Source of the DNA: Sutterella wadsworthensis
Lineage (GTDB): Bacteria > Pseudomonadota > Gammaproteobacteria > Burkholderiales > Burkholderiaceae_F
Length of the DNA stretch: 64,000 nucleotides
Assembly (NCBI RefSeq): GCF_003315195.1
Contig: NZ_QNRV01000002.1
Coordinates: 1 to 64,000, forward strand
Reading direction: 5' to 3'
Positions 47,711 to 56,865 of the stretch are shown piece by piece (the stretch's first letter is position 1; every line of letters begins with the position of its first letter). Made by a program: the position numbers and the translations under genes. Below the pieces are notes generated by a model. The model searched no databases, had not been told where the DNA came from, and saw only the letters and a program-made list of their open reading frames with translations.

Positions 47711-48640
47711 ATGGCATACGGAGCTCCCCCGCTCTTTCGTCAAGGCGTGTCGATTCGGGCGCGTTTTCTGTTCTTTCTCATGCTCTCGCTTGCGGTCATT
47801 CTGGTGGATGGGCGCCTGCGAGCGCTTGACGATTTTAGAAGCGCGTTAACCAGTTTTCTCACGCCATTCAAAGAAGTTGTTCAACTCCCCGGACTATTTA
47901 TTGAAAATAGTGCAGGCTACTTCATCAGTAAAAAAAACCTCAACGAAGAAATTCAACGTTTAACGAAAGAGAATCAATTACTTCAATTGGATGCGGCTCG
48001 CATGGAGGAAATGCGACAAGAAAATGAAAACCTGCGCCACCTTGTTTCCGCTTTAGCCGCAACTACAGACCATGTCGTTACCACGGAAGTTATCGGACGT
48101 CCCGCAGATCCATTTTCCCGACGTATTCAAATTGCTGCAGGTGCACTTGATGGCGTGCAGGTCGGCATGCCCGTCATTGGTCCTTTCGGCGTATTAGGCC
48201 AAGTGTCACGTACCGTCAGTCATCAAAGTGAAGTGACGCTAATCAGCGACCATAAATCACGCATTTCGGTTATCAACAACCGCACTGGTCAAATCTTTCT
48301 TCTGGCGGGCACTGGCGACAGTGGTCTGCTGACTGTTGCCTTTGCACAGCCTTCGGCAGATCTTCAGCCCGGTGATGAGCTGGTCACCTCTGGGCTTGAT
48401 CATCTTTATCCAAAAGCTGTTCTCACAGCCATCGTAAAAAGTTCGACGTATGTACCTGGGGAAGCTTATCGTCGTGTAGAAGCTACGGCCGCTGCGGATC
48501 TAACAGATGTGCAATTCGCTACTGTTGTTCTTGTCAACCCACACCCAACGGCCGAACTCGACATCAAAGACGTCAAACCTCAAAATCGCTTTGAACGACG
48601 CGATAAAGCTGATCGACAGAATCGGAGGGACCAGAAATGA
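47711..48640 (+). CDS. mreC: Rod-shape protein MreC
   Basis: This 309-residue inner-membrane protein has one N-terminal membrane segment (FLFFLMLSLAVILVDGRL), a coiled coil (about residues 77-115) and a periplasmic beta domain (GRPADPFSRRIQIAAG, GPFGVLGQV). It links MreB with the wall synthases. The end is basic and polar. It overlaps mreD by 4 bases (ATGA). Confidence 0.95.
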   Translation: MAYGAPPLFRQGVSIRARFLFFLMLSLAVILVDGRLRALDDFRSALTSFLTPFKEVVQLPGLFIENSAGYFISKKNLNEEIQRLTKENQLLQLDAARMEEMRQENENLRHLVSALAATTDHVVTTEVIGRPADPFSRRIQIAAGALDGVQVGMPVIGPFGVLGQVSRTVSHQSEVTLISDHKSRISVINNRTGQIFLLAGTGDSGLLTVAFAQPSADLQPGDELVTSGLDHLYPKAVLTAIVKSSTYVPGEAYRRVEATAAADLTDVQFATVVLVNPHPTAELDIKDVKPQNRFERRDKADRQNRRDQK

Positions 48641-49158
48641 GCGGTCTCTTTAAAAAGCGTTTAGACGACAGTGCAGAATCTCGCATGGAGCATCCTGCCT
48701 CGAAAAGTTGGATTTTCTTCACATTTCTTTTAGCTTTCGTCCTTTGCATTGTGTTCGGTGAAATATTCTGGGCTCCAGATTTTGTTGCACTCACACTTAT
48801 TTTTTGGACGCTTCGAGAGCCTGATCGCGTAGGCTTTTTGACAGCTTTCATCTGCGGCATTTTGATGGACGCCCTATTTGGAACCGTACTTGGCCAGCAG
48901 TCACTTGCTTACGTCACGCTCTGCTACCTGACATTCGCCTTATCGCGCCGTTTACCTAGCTTTGATCTGTTTGGCCAAAGTCTGCATATTCTGCCGGTAC
49001 TCTTGATTTCTCAGCTGTTTGTGATGCTCGTTCGCCTTTGGTTCGAGGGGCTTTGGCCTGGCTGGGAATGGTTCTTGGCGAGCGTCACAGGTGCACTGCT
49101 CTGGGGTATCTGGACGAAGCTCCTTACGCCCCGCGCACTGCGGTCCGCCTCACTTTAA
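48637..49158 (+). CDS. mreD: Rod-shape protein MreD
   Basis: This 173-residue integral membrane protein has about five hydrophobic segments, with the typical PDFVALTLIFWTLREPDRVG and GILMDALFGTVLGQQSLAY stretches. It is the partner of MreC and is coupled to it by ATGA overlap. mrdA starts 21 bases later. Confidence 0.92.
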   Translation: MSGLFKKRLDDSAESRMEHPASKSWIFFTFLLAFVLCIVFGEIFWAPDFVALTLIFWTLREPDRVGFLTAFICGILMDALFGTVLGQQSLAYVTLCYLTFALSRRLPSFDLFGQSLHILPVLLISQLFVMLVRLWFEGLWPGWEWFLASVTGALLWGIWTKLLTPRALRSASL

Positions 49159-49179
49159 CGTCATAGTGAGGCGAGGCCC

Positions 49180-51099
49180 ATGGCGCTTGAAACGCTGGAA
49201 TTTAAAGATGAGGATGAGTCCGTCGGCCCTTTCCGCCGACGACTCTTTTTCGTCTTCAGTCTGGTTGCACTTTGCTTTCTGATTCTGGCATGCCGACTCG
49301 CTTGGCTACAGATCATTAACCGAGATCTCTATGTCGAGCGTGCAGAGCAAAATCGCACGGTGACAACGACATCTCAGGGATCACGCGGTCTCATCTTTGA
49401 CCGTAATGGCACGCTTCTGGCAGGAAATCGGCTCAGCTGGTCTCTTGAAGTGACTTCTTCACAGACGGCGGAACCCGTTGAGCAACTTTTCGACAGATTG
49501 GCAGAGATCATCCCAATAACCTCTGCTGATCGCCGCCGTTACCGTCGATTACGAGAAAACTTTAACCGCTACGATAGCGTCCCTATCCGTACCGACCTCA
49601 CTGACGAGGAGGTAGCCGTTTTTGCCGCCCAACGTTGGCGGTTCCAAGGCTTAGAACTGAATCAGCGTGAGCATCGCATCTATCCTGAAGGAGCTGTGGG
49701 GAGCCACTTTCTGGGCTATGTTGGCGCCCTTTCACTCAATGACAAAAAACGACTTGATGCTGCAGGGGATCTTGCGCTTTACCAAGGCGAACGGGAGATT
49801 GGCAAAGTGGGATTGGAGCGCAGCTACGAAAAAACGCTCCACGGCACACCGGGACACGAAATTCTTGAAGTATCAGCTGGCGGGCGACCTGTCCGTACGC
49901 TTGAACTTGAAGCTGCTCAACCCGGAAGTAATTTAACACTCACCATTGACTTGAATCTGCAACGCGTTGCAGAAAAGGCAATGACTGGCAAAACAGGAAG
50001 CGTCATTGCCATTGAACCTAAAACTGGGCGCATTCTAGCCTTTGCTTCTCTTCCCACATATGACCCGAATCTCTTCCCAGGAGGCATTGACCCAGAATCT
50101 TGGAATTACCTTAATACGGCTGAAGAAAAACCTCTTTTAAACCGGGCTATGCGTGGTATTTATCCGATTGGCTCAACGTACAAGCCTTTCATGGCGCTTG
50201 CTGGGCTTGAGCTTGGTGCCGTTACAGCGGACTATGTTTTGAATGACACCGGCGTTTTTCAAGTCGGCAACCATAAATTCCGCGACGTCACAGGATCTCC
50301 TAAAGGTTTACTTTCCCTTCGCAAATCGATTGCCGTCTCATCGGATATTTACTACTACTGGCTCGCCACTCAGCTTGGAGTCGACAAAATTCACGACTTT
50401 ATGCAACAGTGGAGATTTGGAGCGAAGACTGGAATCGATCTTGTCGGAGAACAGACTGGCATTCTTCCGAGTCGAGATTGGAAGGAAGCACGTTTCAAAG
50501 AGCCTTGGTATGTCGGAGATACACCTTCCTTGGGAATTGGGCAGGGCTACAACGCCTTTACGCTCCTACAGCTTGCACATGCCACTGCAACTTTGGCCAA
50601 TCGCGGCATCATCATGACTCCTCATCTTGTCGATAAGATTGAGAATCCTGTTACGGGTGAAAGTATCAAAGTTGATGCAGAACCTACTGGCAAAATTCCT
50701 TTAAAAGATGCCAATCTTGACGTGGTTATTGCCGGTATGACAGATGTTACCCGTACCGGCACAGCGCGCTCGGTATTCCAAGGAGCTCCTTACTCTGTAG
50801 CAGGGAAGACTGGTACTGCACAGGTCATCAGTATTGCGCAAGACGATCGTTGGGATGAGAAAAAAGTTTCCCGAAAACACCTCGACCATGCGCTATTCAT
50901 TGCTTTTGCTCCTGCGCGAAATCCACGCATTGCTATGGCCGTTTTGGTTGAAAATGGGGGATTTGGCGCTCGTGCTGCGGCTCCTGTTGCTAAAGAGCTA
51001 ATGGACTACTGGCTTACGGGAGAAAACTCTCTGGGGTTGCCGCCTCCCAAAAATACTCCTCTCATCTCCATGAAAAATGCGGAGAGGAAAAAGCCATGA
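49180..51099 (+). CDS. mrdA: Penicillin-binding protein 2
   Basis: PBP2 is the transpeptidase of the elongation complex. The 639-residue protein has one N-terminal membrane segment, a pedestal domain (GLIFDRNGTLLAGNRLSW) and a C-terminal transpeptidase domain. Its nucleophile is S332 in GSTYKP (S-x-x-K), the second motif is S387-S-D, and K543-T-G ends the active site. It overlaps rodA by 4 bases. Confidence 0.96.
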   Translation: MALETLEFKDEDESVGPFRRRLFFVFSLVALCFLILACRLAWLQIINRDLYVERAEQNRTVTTTSQGSRGLIFDRNGTLLAGNRLSWSLEVTSSQTAEPVEQLFDRLAEIIPITSADRRRYRRLRENFNRYDSVPIRTDLTDEEVAVFAAQRWRFQGLELNQREHRIYPEGAVGSHFLGYVGALSLNDKKRLDAAGDLALYQGEREIGKVGLERSYEKTLHGTPGHEILEVSAGGRPVRTLELEAAQPGSNLTLTIDLNLQRVAEKAMTGKTGSVIAIEPKTGRILAFASLPTYDPNLFPGGIDPESWNYLNTAEEKPLLNRAMRGIYPIGSTYKPFMALAGLELGAVTADYVLNDTGVFQVGNHKFRDVTGSPKGLLSLRKSIAVSSDIYYYWLATQLGVDKIHDFMQQWRFGAKTGIDLVGEQTGILPSRDWKEARFKEPWYVGDTPSLGIGQGYNAFTLLQLAHATATLANRGIIMTPHLVDKIENPVTGESIKVDAEPTGKIPLKDANLDVVIAGMTDVTRTGTARSVFQGAPYSVAGKTGTAQVISIAQDDRWDEKKVSRKHLDHALFIAFAPARNPRIAMAVLVENGGFGARAAAPVAKELMDYWLTGENSLGLPPPKNTPLISMKNAERKKP

Positions 51100-52205
51100 T
51101 GGAAGTAAAACGCCTTCTAGGGCTCGCAACACAGTGGCTACTCGCTCGGGTACTTCGCTACGATTTGATGCTTCTCACGATTGTGATGTGTCTCATTACC
51201 GTAGGCTTCATCACCCTTTTTTCAGCTGGATACTCCTTCCCTTGGCGCATTGAAGATCAGATGCGCAACATCATCGTTGCGCTTACCGCGATGTTCATCG
51301 TCTCTTTCGTCCCAATACGTTGGGTACGTAAGGTTTCTGTTGCAGCCTTTGCAGCTGGGTGCTTATTGTTATTGGCAACGGAACTTGTAGGTGTCACTGT
51401 CAAAGGGGCGACGAGATGGCTGGATATTGGTGTTCGTATTCAACCCTCAGAGATCATGAAACTTGCTGTCCCCATGATGCTTGCGTGGTACTACTGGAAA
51501 CGTGCTGAACAAACAGTCTGGTGGGATCACCTTCTTGCCTTAGCGATTCTCTCTGTCCCTGTTGCCTTCATTTTGAAGCAACCAGATCTGGGAACGGCCA
51601 TTCTCGTTTCGATAGCCGGTTTAGCCGTCATCTTTTTTGCCGGGATCAATGCAAAATTGGTTACCGCTTGCTGCGCCATTGGTATTGCACTCATGCCGCT
51701 TCTTTGGACGATGCTGCATGACTACCAGCGCGAACGCATCTTGACTCTAATTGATCCAACGCTTGACCCGTTGGGTAAAGGTTTTCACACTCTACAGGCC
51801 TTAATTGCTATTGGTTCTGGGGGGCTTTCCGGTAAAGGGTGGATGGAGGGAACACAAGCCCATCTTGACTTCATCCCTGAACGCACATCCGACTTTATTT
51901 TTGCGGTTTTCGGCGAAGAGTTTGGTTTCGTTGGTGGGGTGCTTTTGCTCATCCTATATCTCAGTCTCATTGCCAGAAGCTTTTACATCGCCGCTCATGC
52001 ACGATCTCGCTACGCTCGACTTTTGGCAGCTGCCATTGGTGTCATTTTCTTTACTTATTCCTTCGTCAACATCGGCATGGTGAGCGGCATACTACCTGTA
52101 GTGGGAGTTCCACTGCCTTTTATGAGTTACGGTGGTACAGCACTCCTCATTCTTGGCATTTGCACAGGAATTCTGCTCAGCATCTCTGTAGATGCAAAAG
52201 ACTGA
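51096..52205 (+). CDS. rodA: Peptidoglycan glycosyltransferase RodA
   Basis: RodA (SEDS family) polymerises glycan strands with PBP2. The 369-residue protein has about ten membrane segments and the SEDS signatures KGATRWLDIG, QPSEIMKLA, KQPDLGTA, PERTSDFIFAVFGEEFGF and LPFMSYGGTA. Length is normal. It is translationally coupled to mrdA. Confidence 0.96.
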   Translation: MMEVKRLLGLATQWLLARVLRYDLMLLTIVMCLITVGFITLFSAGYSFPWRIEDQMRNIIVALTAMFIVSFVPIRWVRKVSVAAFAAGCLLLLATELVGVTVKGATRWLDIGVRIQPSEIMKLAVPMMLAWYYWKRAEQTVWWDHLLALAILSVPVAFILKQPDLGTAILVSIAGLAVIFFAGINAKLVTACCAIGIALMPLLWTMLHDYQRERILTLIDPTLDPLGKGFHTLQALIAIGSGGLSGKGWMEGTQAHLDFIPERTSDFIFAVFGEEFGFVGGVLLLILYLSLIARSFYIAAHARSRYARLLAAAIGVIFFTYSFVNIGMVSGILPVVGVPLPFMSYGGTALLILGICTGILLSISVDAKD

Positions 52206-52229
52206 TTTTCGATATTTATGGAGATTTCC

Positions 52230-53111
52230 ATGAAGCAGCACTCCGTTCTGCTTGCAGTAGCTGCAACAGCAATAATTGCCGCCCTTGCAGGATGCAGCAC
52301 GCATTCTCCCTACTACGACAAAGATGGTCCTCCCAGTGTCGGGGCACATATTGAAAATTCAAGTGCAACGCCGAAAATCGAAGCCTTCCGTCAAGCGGCA
52401 AACCGACCCTATACGGTACTCGGTACTCGGTACTCGCCAATAACAACAGATCAACCGCTTCGTCAGCGTGGTACGGCATCTTGGTATGGCAAGCAATTCC
52501 ATGGCAATAAGACTTCCATCGGTGAGGTCTATGACATGTATCAACCCACTGCAGCCCACCCGACCATGCCGCTGCCGTCCTATGCACGTGTCACTAATCT
52601 CAAAAACAATAAGTCCATTATTGTGCGGGTCAACGACCGCGGGCCCTTTCTGCATGGTCGGATTATCGACCTTTCTTACGCGGCAGCTAAAACGCTTGGC
52701 TACGCAAATGCTGGTACCGCACAGGTAGAAGTTGAACGTTTAACTTGGGATGACATCCGCTCAGGACGTTGGAAAGCGAATACCTCAAATACCAATATGC
52801 TTGCCTCAGCAACGGCTCCTCTGACCTCTCCGGCTCCAGCACCGTCACTGTCTGCAGGCATCTCTAAACCGCAGTCGGGCTGGGGGGTACAAGTAGGCAG
52901 TTTTTCCTCTGAGGATAATGCCCGCAGTTGGGCTGCACACTGTCAGGCAGTACTTGCCGCTGTTGGCGATCAACGCACAGCCCGCATTGTTCAGGATGGC
53001 ATGCTTTGGCGCGTAATCATGGATCAAGGAATGACTTATGAATCAGCAGCTTCAGCAGCTCGAATAATTGGGTCTCAACTTGGCGTTCAAGCCTTCAGCA
53101 TCCAAAAATAA
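52230..53111 (+). CDS. rlpA: RlpA lipoprotein (septal ring lytic transglycosylase family)
   Basis: RlpA cuts naked glycan strands and is anchored in the outer membrane. The 293-residue protein has a lipobox LAGC with C22, a double-psi beta-barrel domain (GTASWYGKQFHGNKTS, RVNDRGPFLHGRIIDLSYAA) and a C-terminal SPOR domain beginning WGVQVGSFSS. ATG 52230 is chosen because GGAG lies 6 bases upstream. A 7-bp sequence is repeated three times in tandem at codons 62-68, before the barrel domain. Confidence 0.93.
   Translation: MKQHSVLLAVAATAIIAALAGCSTHSPYYDKDGPPSVGAHIENSSATPKIEAFRQAANRPYTVLGTRYSPITTDQPLRQRGTASWYGKQFHGNKTSIGEVYDMYQPTAAHPTMPLPSYARVTNLKNNKSIIVRVNDRGPFLHGRIIDLSYAAAKTLGYANAGTAQVEVERLTWDDIRSGRWKANTSNTNMLASATAPLTSPAPAPSLSAGISKPQSGWGVQVGSFSSEDNARSWAAHCQAVLAAVGDQRTARIVQDGMLWRVIMDQGMTYESAASAARIIGSQLGVQAFSIQK
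52414..52434 (+). repeat. Heptanucleotide tandem repeat inside rlpA
   Basis: CGGTACT occurs three times head to tail at 52414-52420, 52421-52427 and 52428-52434. The unit is not a multiple of three, so gain or loss of one copy would shift the rlpA frame before both functional domains. The present copy number keeps the frame open. Confidence 0.9.
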
Positions 53112-53144
53112 GTGAGGTAGGATTCCCTTACCGGTTTTTAGCAA

Positions 53145-53170
53145 AAAGGCGCCTTCTGGCGCCTTTCTTT
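53145..53170 (+). terminator. Terminator after rlpA
   Basis: AAAGGCGCC pairs perfectly with GGCGCCTTT around a TTCT loop and is followed by CTTT. It ends the mreB-rlpA unit; the peptidase gene starts 18 bases later. Confidence 0.85.
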
Positions 53171-53187
53171 CAAGCGAGATTACATAC

Positions 53188-54597
53188 ATGACGACCACTG
53201 CAGAATTCATCAAGAACGCCTGGAAGGGAGAAACGCTTGAAGCGATGAAAAATTTCATTCGCATTCCATCAAAAAGCAGCGCCTTTGAAGCCGATTGGGA
53301 AGTGAGAGGTGAGCTCCTACGCGCCGTGCGCCAAGCTGAATCTTGGGGGCACCAGCGCTTTCCTGAGGGAATCTTTGATGTACTCCAGAAACCCTGTATT
53401 CCCCCCGCACTCTATATTGATCTTCCAGCTTTCGGAGGTCACACTGGTCGTCCCGTCTTTTTCTACGGTCATTTCGACAAACAACCAGAAACTCAAGGAT
53501 GGAGTGAAGGACTCGGCCCCTGGACACCTGTTGTAAAAGACGGGCGACTTTATGGCCGCGGCTCTTCCGACGATGGCTATAGCTTTTATACAGCGCTCAC
53601 AGCAATTCAAGCACTTGAGGCCTCAGGAAGACCGCATCCGCGCATTGTTGGCCTATTTGAAACTGATGAAGAGTCAGGTTCTATAGATTTAGCGCAATAT
53701 TTAAAGGACATTGCTCCCCGCGCGGGCAACCCATGTATTCTGACCATTCTTGATCTCGGAATCCACGATTATGATCGCATTTGGCTTACTCAATCACTTC
53801 GCGGAGTTGTCAGTTTCAAGCTTAAAGTAGAGGTTCTTCAGCACCCCGTACACTCTGGTATTGCAAGTGGCATTGTCCCGAGCTCATTTGCTGTGATGCG
53901 TGAACTTCTTGACCGTTTAGAAGACCCGGCAACCGGCCGCGTCAAACTTCCGTCGTTCCACGTGGAACTGCCGGAAGAACACCGTGAAACATTGAAACGG
54001 TGTGCAGAAATTGTCGGACAACATGCTGTTGAATTTCCGTATGCTGGTGACACGGAGCCTCGGAGTTCTGATCCCTTTGAAGCTATGAAACGAAACACTT
54101 GGGAGCCGTCGCTTTCCATTCTGGGAGCTGATGGTCTTCCCAGCACATCAGAAGCAAGCGCACTACTTAGAGCAAGTACGACGCTCGCACTCTCCTTCCG
54201 GCTACCCCCCCGATTGGATGCTCAAAGGGCACTTAGTGAAGCCATCTCGGCCGTTACGACGAACATTCCATCGCACGCCAAAGTAACTGTTTACGATCTT
54301 CGTGCAGAAGGCGGATTTGATGCGCCAGCACTTGCTCCTTGGCTTAAAAACAGCATAGATAAAGCCAGTACGGAAGTATTTGGACATCCCGTTGAATTCT
54401 GTTTTGAGGGGGCAAGCATCGGTACTATGCGCGATTTCCGCACCACTTTCCCAAATGCCTCTTTCTTCAACACTGGTGTACTTGGCGCTAAAGAAAATGC
54501 CCATGCACCGGATGAATCTTTGCCGCTTTCTTATGTTGAACGCCTTACAGAAGTGATTGCAAGAGTAGTAGCTTCTGTTCCTTTGGAGGAAGCATAA
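53188..54597 (+). CDS. M20 family metallopeptidase (dipeptidase-like)
   Basis: This 469-residue cytoplasmic zinc peptidase has the M20 motifs: the metal histidine in YGHFDKQPE, the bridging aspartate in GRGSSDDGY, the catalytic and metal glutamates in ETDEESGS, and the dimerisation-domain histidine region HPVHSGIASG. It resembles carnosinase or CNDP-type dipeptidases. The exact peptide substrate cannot be read. Its stop overlaps the next start by one base. Confidence 0.86.
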   Translation: MTTTAEFIKNAWKGETLEAMKNFIRIPSKSSAFEADWEVRGELLRAVRQAESWGHQRFPEGIFDVLQKPCIPPALYIDLPAFGGHTGRPVFFYGHFDKQPETQGWSEGLGPWTPVVKDGRLYGRGSSDDGYSFYTALTAIQALEASGRPHPRIVGLFETDEESGSIDLAQYLKDIAPRAGNPCILTILDLGIHDYDRIWLTQSLRGVVSFKLKVEVLQHPVHSGIASGIVPSSFAVMRELLDRLEDPATGRVKLPSFHVELPEEHRETLKRCAEIVGQHAVEFPYAGDTEPRSSDPFEAMKRNTWEPSLSILGADGLPSTSEASALLRASTTLALSFRLPPRLDAQRALSEAISAVTTNIPSHAKVTVYDLRAEGGFDAPALAPWLKNSIDKASTEVFGHPVEFCFEGASIGTMRDFRTTFPNASFFNTGVLGAKENAHAPDESLPLSYVERLTEVIARVVASVPLEEA

Positions 54598-54812
54598 TGC
54601 GCCGAGATTGCGTCACCCAGGTCATCGTTCGTTGGAGAGATGGAGAAGAAGACAACTTCGCCACTCCTTTTGAAGCAGAAAACTACATTAATTGGGCTCT
54701 TGATGAACTCGGAGAGCCCGAGGCTGCATGGCTGGAGGATATGCAGGGACGTAAGAAATGGGATTACCGCCTCGTCGAAGATGAGGAAGGTCGATTGAGA
54801 CTCATGGATTAA
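54597..54812 (+). CDS. Small acidic protein of unknown function
   Basis: This 71-residue protein is not recognised. It is rich in acidic residues and tryptophan (VRWRDGEEDNFATP, WLEDMQGRKKWDYRL), soluble in appearance, with no signal or membrane segment. Its start overlaps the peptidase stop by one base (TAATG) and the HIT gene starts 10 bases after it, so it is probably translated as part of a three-gene unit. Coding support comes from this tight packing alone. Confidence 0.65.
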   Translation: MRRDCVTQVIVRWRDGEEDNFATPFEAENYINWALDELGEPEAAWLEDMQGRKKWDYRLVEDEEGRLRLMD

Positions 54813-54822
54813 GGGGATGATT

Positions 54823-55260
54823 ATGGCCCATTGTGAATTCTGCACCTCGCAACATCAAGCCGAATTCTGGCGTGGACATTATTTCTACGCCATTGACGCC
54901 AGTAGCAATGATTTTCCAGGATTTATTCGTATCGTGGCGGTTGATCATGTCGCCGAAATGAGTGCTCTTTCACCTGCAGTTCGCACTTATCTATGGGATC
55001 TTCTTGAAACCACAGAAGAAACAATGCGCGACTCGCTCGCCCCTGACAAGATGAACCTTGCAGAATTCGGCAATATGGTGCCACATCTACATTGGCATGT
55101 AATCGCACGTTGGAAAGATGACGGTTGGTATCCAGAATGCCCTTGGGGAACTAAGCAACGCGAAGTTAACGCTGAAATCATAAAAATGCGCCGAAAGAGA
55201 GCAGAAGCGATGCTCCCGAAACTCGCAACAGCGCTCGCAGCAATATCTGAACCTCAATAA
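54823..55260 (+). CDS. HIT family protein
   Basis: This 145-residue nucleotide hydrolase or transferase has the histidine triad in HLHWHVIARW. It also shows an N-terminal CEFC pair. HIT enzymes act on adenosine phosphoramidate or dinucleotide substrates. ATG 54823 is chosen over 54817 because AAGGGG is spaced 6 bases before it. Its stop codon is one base from the stop of the convergent SPOR gene. Confidence 0.87.
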   Translation: MAHCEFCTSQHQAEFWRGHYFYAIDASSNDFPGFIRIVAVDHVAEMSALSPAVRTYLWDLLETTEETMRDSLAPDKMNLAEFGNMVPHLHWHVIARWKDDGWYPECPWGTKQREVNAEIIKMRRKRAEAMLPKLATALAAISEPQ

Positions 55261-55261
55261 A

Positions 55262-56038
55262 TTAATCGCAAGCAGAGAACTGGGCGCCCTGCATGGTCAG
55301 CACCCTGCGCAGCTTTTGATTTTCCGTACTTGAAAGACCTGGAAAAATTAAATTAAAAGCTTTGTTGTACCGGCGTTCTTCGTCTACAACGATACTTTTT
55401 ACTTTAAAGGCTCTCGCAGCTTCCTCAGCCCAAAGCTTAGCTTTTGGGCGGATGTGAGTCTTTCCCATAAGAACGGCCCACCCCGTTGCAGAAAATTTAA
55501 TGATGCTTGCTCCTTGCAGCCCAAAGTCCGTCAAACGCTTGAGCTCTTGCTTTGCTTTTCCTTCACTCTTAAATGGACCGCTATAGACCATATAAACAGA
55601 TGCATCAGTCTCTTCCATTACAAGCCGTCCGATAAGACCTGATCGCTCAATTCCGCGACGCAATTCAGGCAACCGACGTTCTCCCACAGGTCCAAATCGT
55701 AGACAGGTAGCAGTTTCTAAATTGCCAATGGTCATCTCTTCCAAAACAAGAGCATCAGGAAGAGAGTGCTTTTCGCTTTTTTCCGCAGAGAGCTTCACAG
55801 CTTCCTCAGCTTTCTTAGCGGCTCGTGCAGCTCCTGACAGAGCAGGTGCAGGTTCAGTACTCTGCGAATCCTTTAATAAAACAGATCGATCCTCTAATTC
55901 CTTCAATTTTTGTATATCAGGAATAACGGATGCTGATTCTGTCGGTACGGTGCGTTGAGGTTGGCTGTCGGACTCAAACCACAACCATCCTACCAACCCC
56001 ACTACTGCAAGCATTGCGATCAGGAATAGGATACGCAT
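55262..56038 (-). CDS. SPOR-like domain inner-membrane protein
   Basis: This 258-residue protein has one N-terminal membrane segment (ILFLIAMLAVVGLVGWLWF), a charged low-complexity linker, and a domain like SPOR (CLRFGPVGERRLPELR, MVYSGPFKSEGKAKQELKRL). SPOR domains bind peptidoglycan lacking stem peptides. It lies 32 bases after coaX, in the birA-coaX-SPOR order known in betaproteobacteria. Confidence 0.72.
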   Translation of the reverse strand: MRILFLIAMLAVVGLVGWLWFESDSQPQRTVPTESASVIPDIQKLKELEDRSVLLKDSQSTEPAPALSGAARAAKKAEEAVKLSAEKSEKHSLPDALVLEEMTIGNLETATCLRFGPVGERRLPELRRGIERSGLIGRLVMEETDASVYMVYSGPFKSEGKAKQELKRLTDFGLQGASIIKFSATGWAVLMGKTHIRPKAKLWAEEAARAFKVKSIVVDEERRYNKAFNLIFPGLSSTENQKLRRVLTMQGAQFSACD

Positions 56039-56070
56039 TCAAACGAACTCCCAAACTTCAAGCAAATTAT

Positions 56071-56853
56071 TCAAGATCCTGTCCGCGCACGTGCCAATGC
56101 AGCAAGCCCCAGAAGCACTAGATTGTGACGCAACTCCATTTGAGGCAGGACCTGCCGCATACGTTCTTGAGCAAATCGAGCAGATCCTCCCGCGACAACG
56201 ACTCGGACAGATGCAGGATCACGTACCTGTTGAGCAAGCTCTTCAAATGCGAGTCGAACCAGTCCGGCTTGGGAATCCAAAATGCCCGAAACAATGGCAT
56301 CTTTAGTGAGACGTGGTTCACTTTGCCAAAGACCAATATCGCTAGTCAACGCTGCCGTCCCGTTAACAAGCGACTGTTGCATCATAGTTGGACCTGGAGC
56401 TATACGTCCCCCTAAAAAAACATAATGCCTCTCACTTTCGCGAAGCACCGCATCCACCGTCGTGGCGGTTCCCAGTTGCACAATGAGAATCGCTTCTGCA
56501 GGGGCTGAATCAATAGCTCCTATAGCAGCACACCAACGATCTGCACCCAATAGTTCAGGATGCAGATAATTATTCCTGAGCTCCCATTGAGCACATCGGA
56601 ATGTAGGCAAAGAATGGACCCATTGCCAAGGAATATCACAGGCATTAAAAAACTTAGTGGCAGAGAAGGCCAACTTAGGGGCGGCTACTGTGCAACCTAA
56701 AACAGCATCAGGTGCTTCACACTGCCACACTTCATAAAGATCATGAAGCGATTCAGGCGCTCCTCGATGTACCACTGTGTGAGGTTCATGCTCATTGCCT
56801 AACACTGCCCATTTGAGTGCTGTATTTCCGAGATCTACCAGAATCGTTTTCAT
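56071..56853 (-). CDS. coaX: Type III pantothenate kinase
   Basis: CoaX phosphorylates pantothenate in the first step of CoA synthesis. The 260-residue protein has VDLGNTALKWAV with D7, the GADRWCAAIGA motif and QLGTATTVDAV, typical of the ASKHA-fold type III enzyme. It lies 12 bases after birA on the same strand. Confidence 0.95.
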   Translation of the reverse strand: MKTILVDLGNTALKWAVLGNEHEPHTVVHRGAPESLHDLYEVWQCEAPDAVLGCTVAAPKLAFSATKFFNACDIPWQWVHSLPTFRCAQWELRNNYLHPELLGADRWCAAIGAIDSAPAEAILIVQLGTATTVDAVLRESERHYVFLGGRIAPGPTMMQQSLVNGTAALTSDIGLWQSEPRLTKDAIVSGILDSQAGLVRLAFEELAQQVRDPASVRVVVAGGSARFAQERMRQVLPQMELRHNLVLLGLAALARARTGS

Positions 56854-56865
56854 GTCTTAATGACT

